From NCBI GenBank assembly GCA_025924495.1, contig JAICIG010000434.1:1-6684 (forward strand): DNA of 6,684 bases, given 5' to 3'. The position numbers and the translations under genes were made by a program. Origin of the DNA: Pirellulales bacterium (GTDB lineage: Bacteria; Planctomycetota; Planctomycetia; Pirellulales; JAICIG01). This document shows positions 1 through 5,311 of this stretch, piece by piece (positions within the stretch are counted from its first letter, which is position 1; every line of letters starts with the position of its first letter). The notes beneath the pieces are model-generated. The model searched no databases, was not told the origin of the DNA, and saw only the letters and a program-made list of their open reading frames with translations.

Positions 1-910
1 CTTGGTGATCGAAGCCCAGCCCTTGGAGCTCGGCGTCGAAGTTCGGCTTATGCGCCAGCCGGGCCTGATCGGCGTTCCAGAGATGCCAGCGAACGAAGAT
101 CTCTCGCAGCCGGCCGTTGGCCATCAATTCGGCAAGCGCTTGGTCGATTGTCGCGACGAACGCTCTGTCCTGCTTTCGCACGCCGATGCCATAGGCGCCT
201 TGGCCAACGCGCTCGCCGACGGGCTTGAGCTGCGGATCCGTAGCGCCGTAGTAAGCCACGATCGGCGTATCGAGCAGCACGGCGTCGAGGCGGCCCAAGC
301 CGAGATCCAGAAATGGCTCTACTTGCCCTTCGAAGGCGACGGTTTCGATCGAGCGACCCTCGAGCAAACGCTCGGCCGCACTGCCGGCCATGGTGCCCAC
401 AAGTTTCTGACGGCAGTCGTCGAGCCCCTTGATCTTGTTGTCGTCACGCCGCACCACGAGTTGCTGCGCATAGATGTAATACGGCCGCGAAAACAGCACG
501 TTTGCGGCGTTTTCCGCAGTGATCTCGAAACCGCTGATGATGCAATCGAAATCTTCTTTTTCCAAACCCAGCGGCAGGCTGACCCACTCGTACTGCACGA
601 ATTCCGCCCGCAGTGGTATCTTTAACCGCCGCCCGATCGACTCGGCCAGTGCATCGGCCAGTTCAACCTCGAAGCCGATCACGCTCGCCGGATCATGCGG
701 ATCACGCAGTTGAAACGGGGCGCCTCCTTCCGCGTCGCCGCCCCAACGCAGCACGCCCGAGGCGAATCGCTCGCGCAGTTGCTGGTCTTCCACTTCACCC
801 GCCCGCGATGTGGCGGTAGATAACAACGCAAAGAATAGACATCCCTGCAAGAGCACCAACGGTGCGCAATTCAAAAGCCCATGGCGCAGCCCTGGGACAG
901 AGGATGGCAT
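1..910 (-). CDS. Amino-acid-type ABC transporter substrate-binding protein (SBP_bac_3), 3' end outside the window
   Basis: Reading the minus strand from the ATG at 908-910 gives 303 uninterrupted codons that run off the left edge. Residues 17-38 form a hydrophobic signal-peptide-like segment ending near S-R-A-G. The rest matches the periplasmic family-3 solute-binding fold: a GFEVELADALAE segment (79-90), FDCIISGFEITAENAANVLF (121-140) followed by SRPYY (141-145), the hinge-proximal GTMAGSAAERLL (172-183), LDAVLLDTPIVAYY (208-221) and the closing helix ELMANGRLREIFVRW (261-275). Such proteins capture polar amino acids or related amines for an ABC importer. The binding domain normally ends just after the R-W segment, but the frame stays open for another 28 residues. 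This hints at a fused permease domain beyond the window. The start is uncertain: its ATG lies in repeat-like DNA without a good ribosome site, and TTG at codon 13 (872-874) is an alternative. The ligand cannot be read from the sequence. Confidence 0.88.
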   Translation of the reverse strand, partial: MPSSVPGLRHGLLNCAPLVLLQGCLFFALLSTATSRAGEVEDQQLRERFASGVLRWGGDAEGGAPFQLRDPHDPASVIGFEVELADALAESIGRRLKIPLRAEFVQYEWVSLPLGLEKEDFDCIISGFEITAENAANVLFSRPYYIYAQQLVVRRDDNKIKGLDDCRQKLVGTMAGSAAERLLEGRSIETVAFEGQVEPFLDLGLGRLDAVLLDTPIVAYYGATDPQLKPVGERVGQGAYGIGVRKQDRAFVATIDQALAELMANGRLREIFVRWHLWNADQARLAHKPNFDAELQGLGFDHQ

Positions 911-1072
911 GCGACCGTCGGAATCACCCCAGCGGGGTGACACTCCTCGCAGCGCCCAGAGGCGAACGCTTCGCAGTGCGACTCGACATGGGTGTCGCCC
1001 TATTGGGGCTTCCGAGTCCGTAGCCATCGCAAGAAACCCTGGGCTGTTGAATCATGCCGCTTCGCGGCCGCT
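901..1072. repeat. Candidate dispersed intergenic repeat or hairpin cluster between aguA and the transporter gene
   Basis: No credible gene was found in 911-1126. The segment holds four short perfect inverted repeats: 924-940 (7-bp stem, AGC loop), 962-974 (GCGAA, CGC loop, TTCGC), 984-997 (CGACA, TGGG loop, TGTCG) and 1056-1068 (GCCGC, TTC loop, GCGGC). Its left end, plus-strand 901-921, reads ATGGCATGCGACCGTCGG after AGG. This matches TGGCATGCCGTCGG at 3257-3270 in the other large spacer if a three-base insertion is allowed. Packed hairpins plus a core shared between two spacers fit a dispersed intergenic element of the kind I remember from planctomycete genomes. That memory is unverified and no copy number could be counted. 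Confidence 0.4.
924..940. repeat. Perfect 7-bp stem-loop upstream of the substrate-binding protein gene
   Basis: TCACCCC (924-930), AGC (931-933) and GGGGTGA (934-940) form a perfect GC-rich hairpin 14 bases upstream of the annotated ATG of the minus-strand transporter gene. No T-run follows on either strand, so an intrinsic terminator is unlikely. It could be part of a repeat, or a leader structure that affects translation of the transporter gene. Confidence 0.6.
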
Positions 1073-1089
1073 TGCCAAATCGAATTCGC

Positions 1090-1101
1090 GATTACGTAAT
1101 C
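1090..1101. other. 12-bp perfect palindrome GATTACGTAATC, possible operator
   Basis: This is a perfect dyad in the AT-richer part of the spacer, 26-37 bases past the aguA stop and about 180 bases ahead of the transporter start. An 8-bp palindrome, CGAATTCG (1081-1088), lies next to it. The symmetry and location would suit a dimeric regulator acting on the transporter gene. No consensus is recognised and chance cannot be excluded. Confidence 0.25.
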
Positions 1102-1126
1102 TATGCCATCTAGAAGCAGAGTCCCT

Positions 1127-2194
1127 TCATGCGGGTTGTTGCTGCGTAATGCAGTGAAAGGCGCCCAAGCCCCAGGCCAACTCCACGGCGCGCAGTCCGC
1201 GCACGCGGCGGCCGGGGAATAACTCGCTCAGCGTTTCCAAGGCGACTCGATCGGCGGGATCGTCAAATTGCGGCACAATAACCAGGCCGTTGGCAATGTA
1301 AAAATTCATGTAGCAGGCAGGCAGGCGATGCTCGCCTTGGAACACCGGGCGCGGCATCGGCATGGTGATGACTTCCAGCGGACGGCCCTGCTCGTCGGTG
1401 GCGGCGCGCAGGCGCTCCAGGTTGTCGCGAAGAGGTCGATAGTTAATGTCGGCCGGATCGTCTTCAAGGGCCGCCACAACCGTACGCGGCGCCACGAAGC
1501 GCGCTAGTTCGTCAATGTGGCCGTCGGTATCATCGCCCACGATTCCTTCGCCCAGCCAGATCACATGCCGTACCGCCAGGTAATCGGCGAGGTATTGTTC
1601 GATCTCGCTTCGCGACAACTGCGGGTTGCGATTCGGGTTCAAGAGGCACTGCTCGGTGGTCATCGCCGTGCCCTGCCCGTTGGGGTCAATGGCGCCTCCT
1701 TCGAGAATGATGCCAGGCTCGTAGCGGTGGTAACCAAGCTCTTCGGCAATCAGTCGAGGAACTTGCTGATCGCGGTCGAACGGCGGGTACTTGCCGCCCC
1801 AGGCGTTGTAGCCCCAATGGACCAGCGCCGGCGGCAAGTCGGCAGGGCCTGTGAGAAATGTGGGGCCATGGTCGCGCGTCCAAGCGTCGTTCGTAGGAAT
1901 GTCGTGAAATGTGACGCAGCGCATGTGGCCGACCAGGCGGCGGGCTTCGGCCATCAGCTTTTCGCCGCCAGCAAGAATGTGCACCGGTTCGTGTTCGCAT
2001 AGCACGCGGACCAATTCCGTCCAGACGCCGGGAATCGGCTCGAAATGTCCCGGCCAGCTATCGTGGTTATGCGGCCAGCTCAACCAGGTAGCCGCATGCG
2101 GCTCCCACTCGGCCGGCATGCGGTAACCAAGAGCTGCGGGCGGCGAAGCCGCGGCAGCTAATTCGGAATTCGGAATGCGGAATTCGGAATGCAC
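1127..2194 (-). CDS. aguA: Agmatine deiminase (agmatine iminohydrolase)
   Basis: The enzyme hydrolyses agmatine to N-carbamoylputrescine and ammonia in the cytoplasm, within the arginine decarboxylase route to putrescine. The 355 residues match the usual family length. Visible landmarks are MPAEWEPHAATW (26-37), WTRDHGPTF (105-113), HWGYNAWGGKY (126-136), EGGAIDPNGQGT (165-176), GDDTDGHIDE (220-229, with the catalytic-type His226) and the C-terminal HCITQQQP (347-354) with nucleophile Cys348. The glycine stretch before that cysteine reads WGLGAF where most family members have GGGNI, a variant noted as a finding. The only start before Met26 is GTG at 2192-2194, preceded by AAAGGA about 12 bases upstream. 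Residues 2-12 (HSEFRIPNSEL) come from a 7-bp repeat array, so the native N-terminus may have been altered. Met26 is too late, because family members carry roughly 10-20 residues before this point. It lies downstream of aguB and is probably co-transcribed with it. Confidence 0.95.
   Translation of the reverse strand: MHSEFRIPNSELAAAASPPAALGYRMPAEWEPHAATWLSWPHNHDSWPGHFEPIPGVWTELVRVLCEHEPVHILAGGEKLMAEARRLVGHMRCVTFHDIPTNDAWTRDHGPTFLTGPADLPPALVHWGYNAWGGKYPPFDRDQQVPRLIAEELGYHRYEPGIILEGGAIDPNGQGTAMTTEQCLLNPNRNPQLSRSEIEQYLADYLAVRHVIWLGEGIVGDDTDGHIDELARFVAPRTVVAALEDDPADINYRPLRDNLERLRAATDEQGRPLEVITMPMPRPVFQGEHRLPACYMNFYIANGLVIVPQFDDPADRVALETLSELFPGRRVRGLRAVELAWGLGAFHCITQQQPA
2160..2192. repeat. 7-bp tandem repeat array, left arm (AATTCGG / AATGCGG, about 4.7 units)
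   Basis: The plus strand reads AATTCGG (2160), AATTCGG (2167), AATGCGG (2174), AATTCGG (2181) and a partial AATGC (2188-2192). The array lies inside the 5' end of aguA as annotated and encodes residues 2-12 of that protein. Bases 2174-2189 (AATGCGGAATTCGGAA) are perfectly inverted at 2281-2296, so the two arrays could form a cruciform, or a long RNA stem in an aguB-aguA transcript. Confidence 0.9.
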
Positions 2195-2265
2195 GTGGAA
2201 TTGAGTTCCTTTCGCGATAGTATCGCCGAGACGTTTAGTTATTGCCCCGGAGATAGAACCAAATC
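2195..2265. other. Spacer between the inverted heptamer arrays
   Basis: This segment of about 70 bp has lower GC than its surroundings and would form the loop if the flanking arrays paired. It contains the only plausible aguA ribosome site, AAAGGA on the minus strand (complement of 2207-2212). No coding frame, strong promoter or terminator was recognised. Confidence 0.5.
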
Positions 2266-2296
2266 GTTCCGCGTTCCGAGTTCCGAATTCCGCATT
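2266..2296. repeat. 7-bp tandem repeat array, right arm (inverted relative to 2160-2192)
   Basis: The plus strand reads GTTCCGC (2266), GTTCCGA (2273), GTTCCGA (2280), ATTCCGC (2287) and then ATT. On the minus strand these are AATGCGG, AATTCGG, AACTCGG, AACGCGG and AAC. This is the same heptamer family as the left arm with added T-to-C changes. The aguB stop codon (2295-2297) overlaps the edge of the array, so the array begins exactly where aguB ends. Confidence 0.9.
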
Positions 2297-3206
2297 AGTC
2301 CAAATATCGCTTCGTCAAATCGCCATACGCGTCGATCCGCCGATCTCGCAAAAACGGCCAGTGAGTGCGGACGACGTCAATCTGGTCGAGGTTGCACTCG
2401 ACGAGCAAGGTTTCCTCGGCGTCGTGACTGCCGCGCGCCAGCAGATTCCCGTTGGGATCGCTAACGAACGAAGCGCCCCAGAACTCCAAATTACCTTCGC
2501 TACCCACGCGGTTGGCCGCCGCGACAAATACGCCGTTGGCGATGGCGTGGCTCCGCATCATGGTCTCCCACGCGGAGTGCTGGCTGGCGCCGTATTCGGC
2601 CTTTTCGCTGGGGTGCCAGCCGATGGCGGTCGGATAGAAAATGATCTCGGCGCCGGTCAGCGCCGTCAGTCTGGCCGCCTCGGGATACCATTGGTCCCAA
2701 CAGACGCAGACGCCAATGCGGCCATAACGCGTGTCGCAACTGGAAAAACCCAAGTCGCCCGGCGTGAAATAGAACTTCTCGTAGTAGAGCGGATCGTCGG
2801 GAATGTGCATCTTGCGATACAGCCCGACCTGGCTGCCGTCGGCGTCGAAGACGACGGCCGTGTTGTGGTACAACCCGGGCGCCCGACGTTCGAACAGCGA
2901 GCCGATGACTACCACTCCGTGTTTCTTGGCCGCGGCGGCCAGCGTTTCGCTCGTGGGGCCGGGAATCGGTTCGGCCTGGGCGAAGCGTGCGTGGTCTTCC
3001 GTCTGGCAAAAATAGTGGCCGGCAAATAGCTCCTGCAGGCAGACAATCTGGGCGCCGGCCGCCGCCGCTTCGGCGATCCGGCTGACGGCCTTGTCGACAT
3101 TGGGCGGTTTCGCCTCGCTGCAGCTCATTTGCAACAGCGCCAGCGTCACTCGCGCCGGCCGCGAGCCGGAAGCAGAACGTTCAGTAGAAAGGTTCGAGTC
3201 AATCAT
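2295..3206 (-). CDS. aguB: N-carbamoylputrescine amidase (nitrilase superfamily)
   Basis: The enzyme hydrolyses N-carbamoylputrescine to putrescine, CO2 and ammonia, completing the agmatine route with the adjacent aguA product. The 303-residue protein carries the full nitrilase triad: Glu59 in CLQELF, Lys132 in YRKMHIPDDP and Cys169 in CVCWDQWYPEAA. The long conserved tract YYEKFYFTPGDLGF (141-154), AIGWHPSE (194-201) and NRVGSEGNLEFWGASF (232-247) are typical of bacterial and plant AguB rather than of other nitrilases. ATG at 3204-3206 is the best start; AAGG lies about 12 bases upstream. It leaves roughly 17 extra N-terminal residues compared with the usual beginning just before the VTLALLQMS strand. 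A GTG at codon 20 (3147-3149) is possible but lacks a ribosome site. It is the first gene of the minus-strand pair and is transcribed divergently from bioD. Confidence 0.96.
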   Translation of the reverse strand: MIDSNLSTERSASGSRPARVTLALLQMSCSEAKPPNVDKAVSRIAEAAAAGAQIVCLQELFAGHYFCQTEDHARFAQAEPIPGPTSETLAAAAKKHGVVVIGSLFERRAPGLYHNTAVVFDADGSQVGLYRKMHIPDDPLYYEKFYFTPGDLGFSSCDTRYGRIGVCVCWDQWYPEAARLTALTGAEIIFYPTAIGWHPSEKAEYGASQHSAWETMMRSHAIANGVFVAAANRVGSEGNLEFWGASFVSDPNGNLLARGSHDAEETLLVECNLDQIDVVRTHWPFLRDRRIDAYGDLTKRYLD

Positions 3207-3250
3207 GGTTTGATGGTACCTTAATGCGCTGTTTTTTTCCTAGGGGGCGC

Positions 3251-3300
3251 CTTGGGTGGCATGCCGTCGGCGCCTCGCCGGCATAGCCATGTTTGCCCCA
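3251..3300. repeat. GC-rich hairpin and candidate dispersed repeat in the aguB-bioD spacer
   Basis: ATGCCG (3261-3266) pairs with CGGCAT (3279-3284), and the stem may continue inward across a T-C mismatch (C-G, G-C and a G-T wobble) around a CGCC loop. The 5' flank TGGCATGCCGTCGG (3257-3270) recurs with a three-base insertion at 905-921. The ending GCATAGCCATGTTTGCCCCA resembles intergenic repeat sequence I associate from memory with planctomycete genomes. It does not look coding. Confidence 0.4.
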
Positions 3301-3387
3301 CGGACGTCAGCCTGCTTGGCCGCTCGATGAAGCTGCCGTGGAGGCGCCGCGGTCCGGCGTTCCAGGCCATCCTTTTCGCGAATAATT

Positions 3388-3392
3388 AAGGA
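3388..3392 (+). promoter_or_regulatory. Ribosome binding site of bioD
   Basis: AAGGA lies four bases before the ATG at 3397. It supports this start, which also matches the family's usual N-terminus, a few residues before the first strand. Confidence 0.7.
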
Positions 3393-3396
3393 CCTT

Positions 3397-4089
3397 ATGA
3401 ATCGCACGCGGGTTCGCGGCATCTTTGTAACCGGAACGGGCACCGAGGTCGGCAAGACCTACGTCGCCGCCGCCATCGCCCGCTCGCTCGTCGCCGCCGG
3501 CCGCCGAGTTGGCGTTTACAAGCCTGCAGCTAGCGGCTGCCGGCTGGTCGAGGGAAGTCTGCAAAGCGACGATGCCGTCGCCATGTGGGAGGCTGCCGGC
3601 AAGCCGGGCGAGTTGGACCGCGTCTGTCCGCAGCGCTTTGCCGCGCCGCTGGCGCCTCATCTGGCCGCTGCCGCAGAGGGCCGGAAGGTCGATGCCGACT
3701 TGCTGCGAACCGGATTGGACTACTGGACCGACCGCTCCGAAATTGTGATCGTCGAGGGCGCCGGCGGCTTGTTGTCGCCGATCACTGACGACGAGTATGT
3801 CGCCGACCTCGCGGCCGATTTCGGCTTTCCGCTGGTCGTCGTCGCCGCCAATAAGCTGGGGACCATTCACGACACGCTTTCGACCTTGGTGGTTGCCGCC
3901 ACCTTTCGCGAAGGGCTCGACGTGGCCGGCGTGGTCTTGAATCGGGCCAAGGCCGGTCCGCTCGACGAAAGCTGCCGGACCAACTTCGAGCAACTCCGCC
4001 AGCGGTGCGTGCCGCCAGTGTTGGCCGAGGTCGGCTGGCAGGACGACGATTCCCTAGCGGCCATCGACTGGTATGCTCTAGCCAGGTGA
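3397..4089 (+). CDS. bioD: ATP-dependent dethiobiotin synthetase
   Basis: The enzyme carboxylates 7,8-diaminopelargonic acid with CO2 and ATP to close the ureido ring of dethiobiotin, the penultimate step of biotin synthesis, in the cytoplasm. The 230 residues match the family length. Visible motifs are the P-loop GTGTEVGKT (13-21, with Lys20 and Thr21), the substrate lysine in VYKPAASG (40-47, Lys42), an SDDA segment (57-60), the Mg-binding EGAGGLLSP (120-128) and the NKLGTIHDTLST segment (152-163), followed by VVLNR (179-183). The P-loop has Gly where Escherichia coli has Asp (GTDTEVGKT), a common variation. No other bio gene is present in the window, so bioD is separated here from bioA, bioB and bioF. 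It is the first gene of the rightward series; the next start is 27 bases away. Confidence 0.97.
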   Translation: MNRTRVRGIFVTGTGTEVGKTYVAAAIARSLVAAGRRVGVYKPAASGCRLVEGSLQSDDAVAMWEAAGKPGELDRVCPQRFAAPLAPHLAAAAEGRKVDADLLRTGLDYWTDRSEIVIVEGAGGLLSPITDDEYVADLAADFGFPLVVVAANKLGTIHDTLSTLVVAATFREGLDVAGVVLNRAKAGPLDESCRTNFEQLRQRCVPPVLAEVGWQDDDSLAAIDWYALAR

Positions 4090-4116
4090 GCACCCGCCTT
4101 CGAGAGACGTCCCGCG

Positions 4117-4791
4117 ATGAGCAGCGCCAACGATCGCCCGCACGGAATGCGAGCAGACCACGACCGGCCATGGTTTATCGTCGTCCGCTGGCAGGAGTTC
4201 GAAGGAGAAGCCACGACGAACTTATTGCGAATCGTCGGGATTGGCGTCTTCTATGCTGTGGAACTGTTGAATTACCACGGTCTGCGGCTAGGCGGCCTGG
4301 AACTGCCCAAGCTCGATACGATCGATCGGCGTTTTCATTACGCGGTCACGGCGCTGGCTGTGGCCTGGACGTTGCTCAGCCTCGGCGTGCTAGTGTGTAT
4401 GCGTCGCAGAGTGTTTCCGCTGGGGCTGAAGTTCATCTCGACGGGCTGCGACCTGGCGCTGCTGACCGCGGTGTTGCTGCTCGCCGATGGCCCTCGCAGC
4501 CCGCTCCTGGTTTGTTACTTCCTGATTATCGCGCTCGCCGGTCTCCGCTTCAGCCTTCCGCTAGTCCGATTCGCCACGGTTGGCGCCGCGTGCGGCTATT
4601 TATTCTTGCTGGGTTATGCAAAGTGGTTCGCCGAACCGACTCGTCATCTGCGAGTTGAGCGCTACCAGCAAATCGTTTTTCTATTGGCTTTGGGGCTGAC
4701 GGGCATTGTGCTAGGGCAGATCATCCGCCGCGTGCGTCCGATTGCCGAAGAATTTGCGGCTCGGGTTGCAAACTCGGAGACCGATCCATGA
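4117..4791 (+). CDS. Multi-pass membrane protein of unknown function, resembling a sensor-type membrane module
   Basis: The 224-residue protein has a hydrophilic, charged N-terminus of about 35 residues, then roughly six predicted helices (about 36-56, 75-95, 105-123, 126-142, 147-168 and 184-204) and a short charged tail (205-224). The tract SPLLVCYFLIIALAGLRFSL (128-147) and the arginine-rich exit QIIRRVRPIAEEFAARV (201-217) resemble the membrane part that precedes kinase or cyclase domains in signalling proteins. Here no catalytic domain follows: the frame stops at TGA 4789-4791. This resemblance is an impression, not an assignment. The start is ATG 4117 with only a weak GAGA ahead; ATG 4147 (codon 11) is possible. 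It is tightly packed: 27 bases after bioD, and its stop overlaps the next start as ATGA. Confidence 0.8.
   Translation: MSSANDRPHGMRADHDRPWFIVVRWQEFEGEATTNLLRIVGIGVFYAVELLNYHGLRLGGLELPKLDTIDRRFHYAVTALAVAWTLLSLGVLVCMRRRVFPLGLKFISTGCDLALLTAVLLLADGPRSPLLVCYFLIIALAGLRFSLPLVRFATVGAACGYLFLLGYAKWFAEPTRHLRVERYQQIVFLLALGLTGIVLGQIIRRVRPIAEEFAARVANSETDP
4776..4780 (+). promoter_or_regulatory. Ribosome binding site of the first zinc-ribbon membrane protein
   Basis: GGAGA ends seven bases before ATG 4788, inside the end of the preceding gene. With the ATGA stop/start overlap it suggests coupled translation. Confidence 0.6.
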
Positions 4792-5270
4792 CCGAACGAC
4801 CCATCGACTTGGTTACGTGTCCGGACTGCGGCGCCGGCAACCCGAAATTCGAACGCCGTTGCTGGCTCTGCCGCAGACTGCTGGACGGCGGCAATGCCCC
4901 GGCTGCTGGCGGCGCCACGCTTGAGAGAAGCGATACCTGGCCGCCGCTGGATGTAAGTAGCACAGACAATGTGCTCCTAGTGACGCTGGCGATCGGAGTA
5001 ATTATTTATGCGATTGTCTGCATCGGCGTGGCGCGTGAGGCGCCAGGCATTGCCGTTGCGCTCGTCGTGATTGGCATTCCGCCGATCACTGCAACGACGG
5101 TGACTGCCTTCCGGGCCCGACAAGAAGGCAGGCTGATTCGGTTGGGAGAGGTCGTCTTGAGGATGATCACCGGAGTGGCCGTCGTGCTCGGGCTGATCGG
5201 AGCAGCGGGCCTGGCAGCGGTCATTGCATTCTGTATGTGGTGTTTCGCCGAACTGGCTCGAAATGCTTGA
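4788..5270 (+). CDS. Zinc-ribbon membrane protein (first of two adjacent paralogues)
   Basis: The 160-residue protein opens with a zinc ribbon, Cys11/Cys14 (CPDC) and Cys25/Cys28 (CWLC), in a layout typical of short planctomycete proteins where the second knuckle contains CW-x-C. A polar linker (about 30-58) leads to hydrophobic segments at about 61-81, 85-107 and 122-154. The tract APGIAVALVVIGIPPITATTV (85-105) and the end AVIAFCMWCF (144-153) line up with APGIGVLLALVFVPAVVRTV (72-91) and SIAFSIVC (129-136) of the neighbour at 5312. The two therefore look like diverged copies. The ribbon would sit in the cytoplasm, perhaps for protein or nucleic-acid contact; the function is unknown. It overlaps the upstream gene by 4 bp (ATGA). 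Confidence 0.85.
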   Translation: MTERPIDLVTCPDCGAGNPKFERRCWLCRRLLDGGNAPAAGGATLERSDTWPPLDVSSTDNVLLVTLAIGVIIYAIVCIGVAREAPGIAVALVVIGIPPITATTVTAFRARQEGRLIRLGEVVLRMITGVAVVLGLIGAAGLAAVIAFCMWCFAELARNA

Positions 5271-5311
5271 GTCGTCGTTATATTTTCGCTTCGCCGACGC
5301 CCTGAGTCATC

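Larger units (their letters stand above)
3207..3396. promoter_or_regulatory. Divergent intergenic region between aguB and bioD
   Basis: This 190-bp spacer must hold the start signals for the leftward aguB-aguA set and the rightward bioD set. It contains a run of seven T (3232-3238), a very GC-rich repeat-like middle (3241-3360) and an AT-rich stretch just before bioD. No promoter with both -35 and -10 boxes could be assigned with confidence, and no gene was found. Confidence 0.5.

Noticed and set aside
2..625. Long open frame on the plus strand at the left edge.
   Set aside because: It is antisense to the substrate-binding protein, which has clear family motifs. Its own translation shows no recognisable domain and reflects the GC-rich codon pattern of the true gene.
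839..850. Possible lipobox L-Q-G-C at residues 21-24 of the substrate-binding protein.
   Set aside because: The glutamine at -2 is unusual and a hydrophobic stretch continues after the cysteine. An ordinary signal peptide ending near residue 37 fits better.
911..1005. A minus-strand frame reading C-E-E-C-H, like a cytochrome c heme site.
   Set aside because: The reading lies in hairpin-rich spacer DNA, with no start, no protein-like extension and a frame that differs from the downstream gene. The motif is most simply a by-product of the repeat sequence.
2160..2296. Heptamer arrays as a CRISPR.
   Set aside because: The units are 7 bp, contiguous and without spacers, and the two arrays are inverted relative to each other.
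2361..3029. A 222-codon plus-strand frame over aguB, and others over aguA (1517-2002).
   Set aside because: They are opposite-strand shadows of two well-supported enzymes.
3231..3240. T-run near 3232-3238 as an intrinsic terminator.
   Set aside because: No stable hairpin precedes it on the plus strand and no plus-strand gene ends there. It lies upstream of aguB.
3307..3993. A 228-codon minus-strand frame covering most of bioD.
   Set aside because: bioD has an intact P-loop and all family motifs. The antisense frame has none and would overlap it almost entirely.
5279..5284. TATATT as a -10 box for the gene at 5312.
   Set aside because: There is no -35-like hexamer 16-18 bp upstream, and the gene spacing favours transcription from further upstream.
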